From Ariolimax columbianus (Eukaryota > Mollusca > Gastropoda > Stylommatophora > Arionidae): a stretch of DNA of 64,000 nucleotides. The position numbers and the translations under genes were made by a program. Positions 10,181 through 21,225 of this stretch are shown here, piece by piece. Location: assembly GCA_036924085.1 (NCBI GenBank), contig JAVGWX010000007.1, positions 35,426,953 through 35,490,952 on the forward strand. Reading direction: 5' to 3'. How positions within the stretch are numbered: the stretch's first letter is position 1; every line of letters starts with the position of its first letter. The notes under the pieces were generated by a model, which saw only the letters and a list, made by a program, of their open reading frames with translations, did not search any database and had not been told where the DNA came from.

Positions 10181-11299
10181 AAGGTTGATTGTGAAATAGT
10201 TAATATGCTTCATCTAGTATTTGAAGTTATATATTTTTAAGCTAAATGTGTGTTTTTCCCTCTAACAATTTACAGTGCTAGAGAAATCACAGCTGAACAC
10301 TTGAATTGATCAATGGCTTAGTAATACAATTTATAATTAGAATGCTTACTTTAGTTGATCATCAAATGTCATGTTTTCCTAGTTTATGTTTGAAAACATG
10401 CTTCATATAGGTTTGTCTTCACACCCGTTACCCTTGTTTTACATTTTAAGACACTTATTCAATGTTTAAACATTTTGTTTCTTTGTTTATTGCCTGTGTA
10501 TTAGATTATTAATTGAAAACAAAATGCTCTTGTCAAACAAAGACCATATATTAATGATCGCTGAAGAATTCATAGTTGAAGAAGAGAAAACAATGAAAGC
10601 AATGCCAGAAGGAAATGCAGTAAAGACAATATAAAAGTAGATAGACAGAAATATTTGTTAATTTTGGCATATATAGAATTATTGATCATTGCATTCATGT
10701 GATATAACATCGGATGTGTGTCCATAGCACTTGAAAATCTTTTTAAAACTTTCTCTTACAGACTTCAAAAAATAAATTAAGCACATGATCAAAGTACTAC
10801 ACGAGATCATACACAGGAGAGAATAACAAGTAATACAAACAATGAAATGAGTGAAGAACAGTTTAACTTATTAAACAGCAATTTATCTTTATTTAAAATG
10901 ATGACTGTCATGAGACATCTCTTCTTGTACCAGGTGATAGACTCTCATTCTAGATACAAAGGTTAACTGTTAATACTGAGTAAGTAGGCATGGGCCAAAA
11001 TAGACAATGCACACATCAGGTCAGATGAAACAAAAGCATCATTTTCTACAAAATTCAAAAATATCTTTGTCACTTCCATTATCAATGCCGCCACTACTTT
11101 CAGGGCATAGGACATTGACAACCCTCCTCTAGCAAGTTAGGTCTTAAGCTGCCCTTTCTACCGCTTTCCATTTGAGGTACAAAGATCAAAGTTCATTTTC
11201 ACAGTCTTGTCCCACATGTTTTTTTTTCTACCAGTCTTCCTCTTCCCCTTTGATGGTGATTTTCATAGTGTGTATCAAATCCAACCTCCATTTCCTACA
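10181..11299. other. Intron, nothing recognised
   Basis: AT-rich, no ORF over 60 codons on either strand and no repeat family seen. Confidence 0.6.
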
Positions 11300-11745
11300 T
11301 TTGATCTGGTGCTCCACTGGTTGTTGTTAGTTTCTTTCCCACAGGTGATCATTGCTCAGCACGTCTTGGTGCTCCACTGGTTGTTAGTTTCTTTCCCACA
11401 GGTGATCATTGCTCAGCACGTCTTGGTGCTCCACTGGTTGTTAGTTTCTTTCCCACAGGTGATCATTGCTCAGCACGTCTTGGTGCTCCACTGGTTGTTG
11501 TTAGTTTCTTTCCCACAGGTGATCATTGCTCAGCACGTCTTGGCCAACCTATACTCATTATCTTTCGCAGACATTTATTGATGAACGACTGGAGTTTCCT
11601 CTGTAATGCCTTTGTCGTTCTCCAAGTTTCGACTCTGTACAGGAGTATTGACTTAACATTGGAATTGAACAGTCTTAACTTGATATTTGTCTTTATTTCC
11701 TGGGATTTCCATATATTGTTCATATCTTTACCACTTTGACAGTAA
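11300..11745 (-). pseudogene. LINE RT fragment containing a minisatellite
   Basis: The reverse strand reads NNIWKSQEIKTNIKLRLFNS, SILLYRVETWRTTKAL, FINKCLRKIMSIGWP. The text then runs into four tandem 57-60-bp units at 11309-11542. RT thumb region of a LINE with LLY-x-x-E-T-W; not intact. Confidence 0.65.
11309..11542. repeat. 57/60-bp minisatellite, 4 units
   Basis: Units of 60, 57, 57 and 60 bp (gtgctccactggttgttg... to ...ctcagcacgtcttg). The size difference is one ttg copy. Units are otherwise identical, so the expansion is recent. Confidence 0.95.
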
Positions 11746-11894
11746 AATATCTTACCAATGATGTGTAAGACATGCGCACTTAATCACTGTACTTAATTCA
11801 TTTGAGTAATTTTATTAACAAAATATGTTTTCTTTAAACACCCTGTTTCACATCAGGAATAACTTATATCTGTAATGCTTTGTTCTGGTTGAAG

Positions 11895-12059
11895 GATATC
11901 CTAACTATCAAGATGGAGGGTGAGCCTAAGATGAAGGAAGTGATAGAGTTGTCTGAAAAAGTTCTGCCTCACACAGCCCCACAAGGGAAAGAAGTCATTA
12001 TTAGAGACACCAAAGCTCTAAAGGCTAGTTGGGAAGCTTTCATTTTGACTCTCACAAAG
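11895..12059 (+). CDS. SYNE1: Nesprin-1-like spectrin-repeat exon, unit 1 exon type c
   Basis: A 55-codon phase 0 exon that completes helix B, then the loop LPHTAPQGK, then helix C ending ASWEAFILTLTK. The acceptor ggttgaag is poor. I chose it because it gives phase 0 and exactly 55 codons, like the sister exons. A better-looking acceptor at 11856 would put an immediate stop codon in the required frame. The donor is gttggt. The motif KMEGEPK...EKVLPHTAPQGKE is typical of nesprin-1-type repeats as I know them. Confidence 0.82.
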
Positions 12060-12253
12060 GTTGGTCTTCTTCTTGTTGTTTAAGAATAGATTCTATAAAT
12101 TTACATTTGTTCAGTTAACTGTGTGCTGTTTAATGTCATTAACAGATGCTTTTTTTTTTCATTCTATAAAAGGTAAACTGAGCTGATCTAGTAGCATTAT
12201 TAACTTTCTCTTTGGGTAATACGGATAAGTATAATGAAATGAGGAAGACACAT

Positions 12254-12256
<3 letters not shown>

Positions 12257-12307
<51 letters not shown>
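12257..12307. repeat. (TA)n microsatellite
   Basis: About 25 uninterrupted TA units next to the outer end of the mariner remnant. Confidence 0.95.
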
Positions 12308-12309
<2 letters not shown>

Positions 12310-12310
<1 letters not shown>

Positions 12311-13000
12311 GTGGCTTCAAAAAGTTATCGGAATTAGTGAATTGTATAAAAATAAATTACAATAGAATTATCTATACTACATTTCCTCCAAAGTAGTTAC
12401 CTTCAGCAACTACACACTTTTGCCAACATGCATACGCTGCTGGAAACATTTGTGGAACCCATTCATTGACATCTCTCTCAGCTGTCTTGTCACATTGGTG
12501 ATAACATACTCAGCATCCTTGAATCGCTGTCCTTTCAGTGCCAATTTAAGTCAAGGGAACAAGAAAACATCAGACCGGTGCCAGGTCAGGAGAATATTAA
12601 AGATGTTCCAAGGAAATCACATTGTGCTTTGCGAGGTACTGCTTCACGAGTAGGGATCAATATGCTGTCACGTTGTCATGCAGGATAAACCAATTGTTTG
12701 TTCTCCATTTTTCTGATCGTTTTCTTATGATTGCATCTCTTAAACGATGGAGGATATCAACGTACATTTCCTTCAGGAATGAAATCATAGTAGACAATAC
12801 CCTGGGAATAAAAAAATACTTCTAACAACTTTTCCTTTGCTCTTGTCCAAACGAAATTTCTGTGTCTAAAGAGACATGGGAGATTTCCATTGAGAGGACT
12901 GACTGAGGATCGTACAAAAAACACCAGGTCTCATCTCCAGTGATTATGTTATTGAGAAATTACTATCTTGAACAGGCATTGTGATTATGTCTTATGCCAG
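12310..13000 (-). mobile_element. Decayed mariner transposase remnant
   Basis: The reverse strand gives LNNIITGDETWCFLYDPQS near 12955 (first catalytic D of mariner), then KYFYSQGIVYYDFIPEGNV (FFD second-D region corrupted). The C terminus near 12400 is unreadable. The outer end ggtggcttcaaaaagttatc near 12308 looks like a mariner terminus and lies against a (TA)n run. The other end was not found. Confidence 0.7.
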
Positions 13001-13072
13001 GGCCAATCTCGTTTCTTTCTGCTCAGGAGGAGATAACATTTTACTAGTACAATTTTCTAAAACAAACTATTT

Positions 13073-13552
<480 letters not shown>

Positions 13553-13711
13553 ACAAAGAGTGACCTTGAGGCATGCATGAATCAGTGGAAAAACTTTGAG
13601 GCCTGGCATGGTCAGTGTTCTTCCTGGTTGAAAGACCTTGAATCCAGGCTAAGAGATAATGACTATAAGGCAACACTTCAAGAGAAACAGGCTCAGCTGG
13701 ACAAGCTTAAG
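13553..13711 (+). CDS. SYNE1: Nesprin-1-like spectrin-repeat exon, unit 1 exon type d
   Basis: A 53-codon phase 0 exon (acceptor attttctgtag, donor gtactt). It contains the linker and helix A of the second repeat of the unit, with tryptophans in MNQWKNFEAW and SSWLKDLESRL, then the loop RDND and the first half of helix B (TLQEKQAQLDKLK). The intron after it is only 252 bp, one of the two shortest seen here. Confidence 0.88.
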
Positions 13712-13963
13712 GTACTTGATCAGAAAGTCATTCTGTGAAAGGAAAGGGAACGTAAGCTACATATTATTTAATCAAGATTTTGTTTATTTCATCTCTGCAA
13801 ACATCATCTGCTAGTAGGAAGATCCGTACAAGAATATTTGTGAAATTTTCCCACTTTTGTCGTGAACGAATGTGAGCTGATTACATTACTATAAATATTC
13901 CACTTGTCATGCAATGTTTGTTTTCATTTAAACATGTTTGACTGCCTTCAAATTGTTTGACAG

Positions 13964-14116
13964 GCTCTACAGACTGAAGTGATCAATCATCAGAGTGATC
14001 TAGATTCTCTGAGTGATGCAGCCCAGGACCTTGTCCAAGTGACCTCAGACTCCCGTGTTGTGAGCCAAGCATCTCAGCTTACTACTAAACACCAGGCAGC
14101 TGCCATGAACATCAAG
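13964..14116 (+). CDS. SYNE1: Nesprin-1-like spectrin-repeat exon, unit 2 exon type a
   Basis: A 51-codon phase 0 exon (acceptor gtttgacag, donor gtagtt). It starts ALQTEVINHQSDLDSL and ends KHQAAAMNIK. It is the rest of helix B with the nesprin-like NHQ motif, the loop VTSDS, and helix C. Length and phase equal the other type a exons at 4893, 27723, 38741 and 44799. Confidence 0.88.
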
Positions 14117-14560
14117 GTAGTTAATCACTGGAAATGTATATAAAATAAATCTTCTGAATCACTGAAAGAAGGGAAAACAGAAAATTACACAAGGTTATCA
14201 GACCAAAGTAGTGAGATATTGTCATTCTTCATAGAAAAGTAAGATTTGTGACAAAAGATGCAGAGAAAGACATGTTTCAGAACACACGAGCATAGACAAT
14301 TATCATGCTTTATTGTGGAGTTGGTGACTGAATGATTTTTATACCAGCCTTTTGTCAGGCAGGGCAAAGGATTGAATCTCTGGTCAAATATATGATGTTT
14401 TTCTGTTTAAGGTGAAACAAACAAACATAGCCAGCTCACGATGTGGTGACAAAGTCACATGTAGTCCTCAGCGTTTAAAACCCCTTGACTACCCCAGAAA
14501 TGGGAACAAAAGTCATTTGACAGTACTTTTTTAAATTGTGGATATTTATAAAACAAAAAG

Positions 14561-14780
14561 GGGGATCCAGTGGTCTCGAGGTAAGTTGTTCGCATTGGGC
14601 GCTGCAGGACGTGGGTTCAAATCACGGTGGAGACTGGGATTTTTTCATGTGGATCATCCTGTAAAAATTTTCTTTTGTCTTTGAGTAGTGAGATCAGACA
14701 CCCGTATGCAGTGGTGCACATGTTAAAGAATCCCTTGGCAGTTGGACATTGAAAAGAGTAGTTATAACAGCAGCTGCTCG
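14561..14780 (+). mobile_element. tRNA-derived SINE, family 2
   Basis: The head ccagtggtctcgaggtaag (A box) and gggttcaaatcac (B box) look tRNA-derived. The body ends in the shared block cccttggcagttgg...gaaaagagtag. Related copies are at 33531 and 39085. The 3' side passes directly into an RNase H LINE relic. Confidence 0.75.
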
Positions 14781-14784
14781 GGGT

Positions 14785-15290
14785 TCAGCAGCAATTTCCT
14801 TTTTCATGGACTGGCAGAAAATGTATGCAGACCGACAGCGGCCCGATAACTGGTGGATGGGAATCACTGGATTACAGGACATTTCAAGCAATAAGAACGC
14901 AGACAGACTAGCAAAACTAGGAGCAATTGTAATTCAAATAAACGTACCAGCCAAAATTCAGACATCAAAACAAATACTGCAAAACAACTTCAAAAGGGAA
15001 TGGCTGAACTGAGAACACACCAGACTTAAGAAATACTTAATCAAGTTAGACCCTGCGCACAAACCAAACTGTCGCAACTACATCCATACATATGAAATAG
15101 TGCAACATGTGCTACTCGCTTGCCCAGGATTCGCCACAGAAAGAGAAATGTTGCTGTTGGGCATCCCAACAATCACTCACACTTTATACAGTTCCACTCA
15201 CCATCTACGAAACACCTGCAGATTCTACAACTTAGCATTGAATGGGAAAGATTAAACAGCTCTACAGGCCTATCTAAACAACAACAGCGA
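14785..15290 (+). pseudogene. LINE RNase H and terminal-domain relic
   Basis: One frame shows WWMGITGLQDISSNKNADRL followed by AKLGA, the last catalytic region of LINE-type RNase H (N-x-x-ADRLAK-x-GA). Then EIVQHVLLACPGFATERE resembles the H-x-L-x-x-CP-x-x-x-x-x-R terminal domain. The rest of RNase H and the RT are missing. A CR1 LINE begins immediately downstream. Confidence 0.68.
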
Positions 15291-15292
15291 CA

Positions 15293-16738
15293 TCAGTCAC
15301 TTACAAAAGGGATTGTTCCACGGGATTGGAAAGATGCAGGAGTGATCCCCTTATTCAAAAAAGGCAAAAAATCAGATCCGGCAAATTATAGACCGGTGAG
15401 TTTAACGAGCATTGTCTGTAAAATGTTAGAGTCAATAATCAAAGAAAACATTGTAATGCATTTAGAAAAATTTAATCTAATTAGAAATAGTCAGCATGGG
15501 TTTACTAGAGGGAGATCATGCTTAACAAATCTATTAGAATTCATGGAGGAGGTTACTAAAATCATAGATAAAGGGGAGCCAGTGGATGTTATTTATCTAG
15601 ACTTTGCAAAGGCCTTTGATAGAGTACCTCATCAAAGATTATTTCGAAAGTTAAAATCACATGGAATAGGTGGCGAAGTTGCCAAATGGATTGAAAATTG
15701 GTTAACAGGAAGAAGGCAGAGGGTGGGCATAAATAAGGAGTACTCTGAGTGGAGTGAAGTGAAAAGTGGTGTGCCACAGGGCTCGGTTTTGGGACCAATT
15801 TTGTTCTTGATATATATAAATGATTTGGACATTGATATGAGATCCATGATTGCAAAATTTGCTGATGACACAAAACTATGCAGTAGTGTCTCATCTAAAG
15901 CGGAAGTGGATATATTGATGTCGGATTTAGATAAAATTCGAGAATGGTCTGTAAGCTGGCAAATGGAGTTTAATGTAGATAAATGTACAGTCATCCACAT
16001 GGGTAGATCCAATATGGAACATAAATACAGAATGGGAGAAAACAATATTAGAAAGATAGATAAGGAAAGGGACCTACGGGTTATAATAGATCATACAGGA
16101 AAGGTGAGTGAGCAAGTTAAGGTAGCAGTGAAAAAGGCAAATGCAATGTTAGGTATGATAAAAAGAAATATTAAACATAGGAGCAAGGAAGTGATCGTCA
16201 AACTGTATAAAGCTTTAGTTAGACCTAGATTGGAGTACTGTGTACAGGTGTGGAGTCCTTATCATAGAGGGGACATAAACATGCTAGAAAGAATATAAAA
16301 AAGAGCGACAAAGATGATAGTTGGATTCCAGAATTACAGTTATGAGGAACGACTCAGAAAAACCGGCCTACAGTGTCTCGAAGAGAGAAGAATTCGTGGT
16401 GACTTAATACAGGTTTATAAGATGATCAGAGGAATCGATAAATTAGACTATAACAAGTTTTTTAAAATACAGCCACCTACAATAACACGAGGGCATAGCT
16501 ACAAGCTGATTAAAGAGAGGTCCAGGTTAGATATTAGGAAATATTTTTTTAGTCAGAGAGTGGTGTCTGCTTGGAATGCATTGCCAGGGGAGGTGGGGGA
16601 GGCAGGGACAGTTAATGCGTTTAAGAATAAACTGGATGCGCATAGATTTTAGAGCAAGGTGATGTAAATGTAACTGGTTGTATACAGACTGCAGGGTCTT
16701 CTAAACCAGTATAAAGACGTTAAGTTAAGTTAAGTACA
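15293..16738 (+). mobile_element. CR1-clade LINE, 5'-truncated, + strand
   Basis: Encodes most of a CR1-like reverse transcriptase from SLTKGIVPRDWKDAGVIPLF onward. Seen in order: NYRPVSLTSIVCKMLES, YLDFAKAFDRVPHQRL, GVPQGSVLGPILFLIYINDL, the catalytic box KFADDTKLC, LVRPRLEYC, YEERLRKTGLQCLEERR, IRGDLIQVYKMIRG. One premature TAA at 16296-16298 stands where the sister copy at 34468 has glutamine. Ends with a short 3' tail and (gttaa)n repeats. It copies RNA into DNA at a nicked target (known LINE mechanism). Truncated 5' end; not autonomous. Confidence 0.9.
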
Positions 16739-16782
16739 TTCTTTATTATACAGTGTATTGAACTTTGATTGTTTTGTTGCAG

Positions 16783-16947
16783 GAGCTGTGCCACAGATGG
16801 GAACAATTTGTGCTTGACCACCAGGTATACATGCAGGCATTTGACCAGTGCCAAGCTTGGATGACCAAGATGAAGGAGAAAGTTGCTACTTTGAATGACT
16901 CTAGTGGAGATAAATCCACAGTAGTGGACAGGCTTGGCCAAGTGCAG
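16783..16947 (+). CDS. SYNE1: Nesprin-1-like spectrin-repeat exon, unit 2 exon type b
   Basis: A 55-codon phase 0 exon (acceptor gttttgttgcag, donor gtaaat). It reads ELCHRWEQFVLDHQVY, then helix A CQAWMTKMKEKV, the loop DSSGDKS and half of helix B. This copy has a leucine where most type b exons have the cysteine before the loop. A CR1 LINE ends about 45 bp upstream of the acceptor, and a small TTAA element begins about 25 bp after the donor, so this exon is tightly boxed in by transposons. Confidence 0.88.
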
Positions 16948-16972
16948 GTAAATGGTCAATGTTCAATTCTCA

Positions 16973-17659
16973 CCTGTACAAGACCACACAAAAAATTCAC
17001 GCAATTTCCCCTGCAGCTGCACTATTTTCCAGCACGTCACGTTATACTTTGGTTGTTGACTTTGAGAACGTGTAAACTTTTTATTAGTTGGTCTATATAT
17101 GTGATTTTGTTGTGTTTAGAGACATAAATTAATAAAGAACTTGTTGGTGTTTTTGTTGTGTGTGTTAGATACTTAGATACAAGAAGATGAAGGTGATTAA
17201 AAACAGTACAAACATATAGACTCACCAGTTTTCCTCATCCCTGGTGTGTAGGAAAATCCAACAGAGGATGGAAAATCAATGTTTACAAGATCAGCATATC
17301 TGTTAGTTTCCACTACAGATGTATTTCATCTACATAAAACAAACTAAATAGATCTACCTCAGAAAAATCAATTGCAAAGACTTAACTTCCCCATTCTCAA
17401 TAAGGGTGAATCTTCAAATCCAAGTGAAAAATAGAAGAAATTATTTTCAAATATCTAAAACAAAATTGCTATTCATTGTCTAACCGAACATGACAGATGT
17501 GGAACTTTCTATAATAGAAAGAGCAGTATTTTCCAGCCAATTCCTACGGTCGCTTAATGTCCATTTATAACTAAAACAGTGTATATTCGGTTGCCCTTTT
17601 GGTCATTATGCTGAAATTTTTTGTCAGTTAAAAAAAAAGCGACAATGACATGGTAAAGG
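16973..17659 (+). mobile_element. Small TTAA-type element related to the piggyBac
   Basis: About 687 bp. The right end (reverse complement cctttaccatgtcattgtc) resembles the piggyBac terminus; the left end is cctgtacaagacc. The right subterminal block gggtgaatcttcaaatccaa, then gtgaaaaatagaagaaatt, matches the piggyBac left arm (reverse of 21450-21500). The centre carries gacataaattaataaagaac, shared with the other small elements. The flanking TTAA is degraded, so ends are approximate. Confidence 0.62.
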
Positions 17660-18004
17660 TTAGATCTTTTCTTTAAATGACATCACAATTCTTGTTCCCC
17701 TCTACTCATTCATACCTACGAGCTTGCTGAGATGGAAACATGTCAATCAATCGATAAATCCCTATTCAACTCCCTGTAGATCAAAAGCCTTCAATAAATT
17801 CATACTAAGCATCAAATGTTGGCCAGTCTATACATGTAGAGGTTTTTGTGGCTTAAGTTTCTACAGAATTGAGTAGCCAACTCCTTGCCCAACACACCTT
17901 AGTTACCTTTTACAAGATACCTTTCAGGTTATAGTGTTGCTATTCTTTGCTATCCTTTTGGTCTCTGGTCACATGTACACGGCCCAAAAAACATTTAAGA
18001 AAAC

Positions 18005-18260
18005 TTTAAATGATTAATTTACAAGGGTGTGCTTTAAAGATCCTTAAAAAAATTAAGATCCTGAGGACTTTCATCTTCCCGGTGGCAATGTACGGATGTG
18101 AGACATGGTCAATCACACAAACCATTTGGAAGAATATTGTATCTTTTGAGTTAAAATGCTACATGAGGGTGCTCAAAATACCATGGATAGTAGAGAGGAA
18201 AAAAACTTTGAAATCCTTCAGGAGCATGATATGGGATAAAACTGGCTAGTAAACAAAATT
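18005..18260 (+). pseudogene. LINE RT thumb fragment
   Basis: LKILKKIKILRTFIFPVAMY, GCETWSITQTIWKNIVSFEL and KCYMRVLKIPWIVERKKT match the - strand LINE at 48499-48783 (VFPVAAYGCESWTITKTYRQ). Ends in stops at 18249. Confidence 0.68.
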
Positions 18261-19189
18261 ACCTCTAGGAAATTAACATAATGTGGCCACATCAAACATC
18301 ACATTAGCTTAGAAAAAACATTACAGAGGTTTTGGGGTTGACAGTGGCAGATGCGGGACTGAATGTCTTACAAATCAGCTGTCATGAGAGCAGGATTCTG
18401 CAAAGAACATGCAACATGATGATGATGGTGTGCTTTATCATATGAAACGCATACACCACTAATGTGTTTTAAAGTCAGTGCAGCAGGATCATTGCAATGA
18501 GCAACTGTGTTCATTAAGTGTGTATCTTTTCCTACTTTGAAAATGAACATTCACAATCTATATTACTGTGATGTAGAACAAGAAAGATCCAACCATTGAT
18601 ACAGCATTAATTCCAGAAAAGACTATAAATAATCTGTAGAAAACGTCTCCAACCTCTGGATTTAACTCCAAGCATCCATTCCCAGTGTAAACTGGGAATC
18701 CAACTAATCCCACTTAATAATTACCTGAATAGAATTAGTAGAATTCAACCATAACTCCATTCCTAGTGCTAGCTGAGTGCACATTAATGGTTAGCAGAAT
18801 ACAAAATTGATCCTTGTAGAAACAATGTGACAAAGAGCATCGCATATTGAACGCAGCTTTTTGTGTTCATTCTTCATTAAATATGGATATTGTCAGAGAT
18901 TAATGGAATGGATGATTCTTCGCTGAGATCACAATGAAATTTATGCAAAAAAAAGTGCACAGAAATGATGTATAGTCAGCCATATATCAACAAAAATGGC
19001 CACAATAAAAATCTTACAAATTGTTGGATACAATACTTATTGTCAGGTATGCTCATTATGAGGTGTATGACTACCTTTACAGTTTGTCTTATCACAGGAA
19101 GCCTGCACCATAACATTATCACAGGAAGCCTGCACCATGACACTTAATGCATTCTTGCAATGAAGGTTATTGTAGTAAATTGTTGTTCA
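18261..19189. other. Intron, nothing firmly recognised
   Basis: The left 100 bp may be an extension of the LINE fragment at 18005 (tggccacatcaaacatcaca). A 20-bp block ttatcacaggaagcctgcac is directly repeated near 19090-19135. Otherwise no features. Confidence 0.5.
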
Positions 19190-19567
19190 TAGTTCTTAGT
19201 CGACCTGTACTTCTACAGGGGCAGATGCCCCTGTGCAGGTCCCAGCTCTGGTATGAGCTGGATGTAGCCGGGAGAAGGATTTCCTGCTTAGTGGGCTAGG
19301 CTCGAGCAGCTTAATACTCCACTGCGTTGGGACAATCGCTTACGGAGGGTGGTTAACCGATGTGCGAGCTCATCTCAATAGACTCAAATACTAGAGAAAA
19401 GTAGACCCACAGCCTGTTAATCACCATCTATGCTGCTCTAAACAAACCACCTAACTATGGCCGGTGTTATGCCATGTCATACAATTAGTTGCCTCTTACG
19501 ACATGCTCTCTGGGAGGCAGGTGTGCTATTCTTGTCCTTGTCATACACAAAGACCCCGACAGACCAC
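19190..19567 (+). repeat. Interspersed repeat family X, longest copy
   Basis: About 375 bp, unrecognised. It opens with a run of small palindromes (cctgtacttctacagg, gggcagatgccc, cctgtgcagg). It continues with ggatttcctgcttagtgggctagg, ggtggttaaccgatgtgcgag, tctatgctgctc and acatgctctctgggaggcag, and ends cttgtcatacacaaagaccccga. Other copies are at 9595, 27130, 33755 and 47523. No ORF, tRNA boxes or obvious target duplication. Confidence 0.8.
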
Positions 19568-19978
19568 TCGTGCATTGTTGTACATGATCAAATTGATGAG
19601 CATAAGGAATTTGAAAACATATTTCCCCACAACTTAACTTGTCAAGTTTTTTGGAACATATTCCTGTCATATAGATGAACTCAAAAATTCTATGTTTGAT
19701 TCAGCTTTTGCCATTATGTATTATGATACATTTTCTTCTGTCATGTTGTTTCTGTTTCAGGAGTGTCTATAGTTATTAACTCTTAGTATCTATCTATCTA
19801 CCTTCAGTCCACTTATGTCGTTAAACGTGTGACCTCCTTTGTTTAATATTTTTTGGCTCTTAGTATACACGCTCAAAAACCACATTACTTGTTATACTTG
19901 ATGCTGTTACTAATTTTAGATTAGTATATTTAGTTCTTAAGGATAAACTCAAGAGTTATATGTCAAAATATGTAGAAA

Positions 19979-20142
19979 TGCCTGCCGAAGACAGATGTGT
20001 CAGACCGAATGGTGCAAATATCACAGTCAAGCTGTTAACTAGCAACACAACGCATTCCGTTCTCCAGACTATATCCTACTTACTACTTGCAAAGCTCTGT
20101 TCAGGACTTGATACAGGAGATTGAGAACGAACCCAGAAGAAG
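19979..20142 (+). repeat. Solo arm of the GAA-tailed repeat
   Basis: Matches the right arm of the 1529-2176 element: cgaagacagatgtgtcaga, gtgcaaatatcacagtcaag, tagcaacacaacgcattccg, then ggagattgagaacgaaccca and agaagaag. Its existence as a single arm favours a retroposon origin of the family over a true terminal inverted repeat. Confidence 0.72.
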
Positions 20143-20240
20143 ATGTAGAAATGAAATCAGTACTTTATATTTTAGTCTTTGCATTTCATATTTTAAAAGT
20201 ACGAGATTTTTTTTCAGGAAATGTGATGCAAATGTCTAGC

Positions 20241-20440
20241 AATGATATGAGTGAACAAAAATGTGGGCAAAGTATCTAGCATTGATATGAATGAACAAAA
20301 ATGTGAGCAAAGTGTCTAGCATTGATATGAATGAACAAAAATGTGGGCAAAGTGTCAAGCATTGATATGAATGAACAAAAATGTGGGCAAAGTGTCTAGC
20401 ATTGATATGAATGAATAAAAATGTGGGCAAAGTGTCTGCA
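20241..20440. repeat. 40-bp minisatellite, 5 units
   Basis: Unit attgatatgaatgaacaaaa followed by atgtgggcaaagtgtctagc, five copies with few changes. Located about 390 bp before the fused nesprin exon. Confidence 0.95.
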
Positions 20441-20832
20441 ACTCTATAAAAATAGTATTAAAAAGGCAATGGTTGTTTGATTTCTCGCCCCGGAAAATGG
20501 CAACGACGTAAATGGTTTCTGAGGGGGTGCCTCAGATTCTAAGAGTTAAGGGAGTTTTGTAAATGCGTTTCATCTTATTTTTTGGCATAATTTTCATGTG
20601 CTGTCCTTTCCACCTCCATTTGTATATCATTTGTCCTTTTCTTCATGTTCTGTTGCTAATCTGGTCTCACCATTGAGTATATCTGTTGTCAGATGTTTAC
20701 ATTCTTCACCATGACATTTGCTTTTTAATTGACCTTTTTTGCATTGTAATTGCTTGATCTAAAAATGAGAAATTTACATTAATCATGTTATACAATTTTC
20801 ATTCATCTATATTTGAACAATATTTTCTTCAG

Positions 20833-21159
20833 AAACTGCTCCACGAGAAGGAAGAAGGGATGTACATGTTGCAGATAGGTTTAGACAAACTTCAGATTGT
20901 TCTACCAAACACCTCAGTGATCGGTAGAGACAGGTTGCGACATGCCATGCAGATTCTTCAGCAGGACTATGATTCTCTGTCAGCTAAACTGAATGATGCC
21001 AAGGCACAGCTGGATGGCACCCTTGCTCAGTGGACGGTGTATGATGACAGCATTCAGCAACTGCTGAGGTGGCTGAAAGACCTTGAAGACCAGTTAACCA
21101 CTGATTCAGTTCTTCAGAATACACTTCAAGAGAAAAAGTTACAGCTCGAAAGGGTTAAG
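20833..21159 (+). CDS. SYNE1: Nesprin-1-like exon, unit 2 fused c+d
   Basis: A 109-codon phase 0 exon (acceptor attttcttcag, donor gtagat) covering what is split into exons c and d in every other unit. It runs from KLLHEKEEGMYML through the loop LPNTSVIGR and helix C, with no interruption into helix A (LAQWTVYDD, LLRWLKDLEDQL), ending KKLQLERVKV before the donor. The 327 bp equal the summed c+d length of other units (324-327), so the intron is absent with no coding change. A piggyBac transposon sits 62 bp downstream of the donor. Confidence 0.88.
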
Positions 21160-21225
21160 GTAGATACAATTAACTTTGTTGGTCAACACTGTCATACTAT
21201 CAGCACTAAGAACAACAAATATTAA

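Noticed and set aside
11207..11581. 124-codon ORF with repeated LHWLLVSFPQVIIAQHV
   Set aside because: Translation of the 57/60-bp minisatellite on the strand opposite to the LINE remnant.
11857..11894. Better-looking acceptor ctgtttcacatcag for the exon at 11895
   Set aside because: In the phase required by the preceding exon it gives an immediate TAA, and it breaks the 55-codon pattern; the weaker acceptor at 11894 fits.
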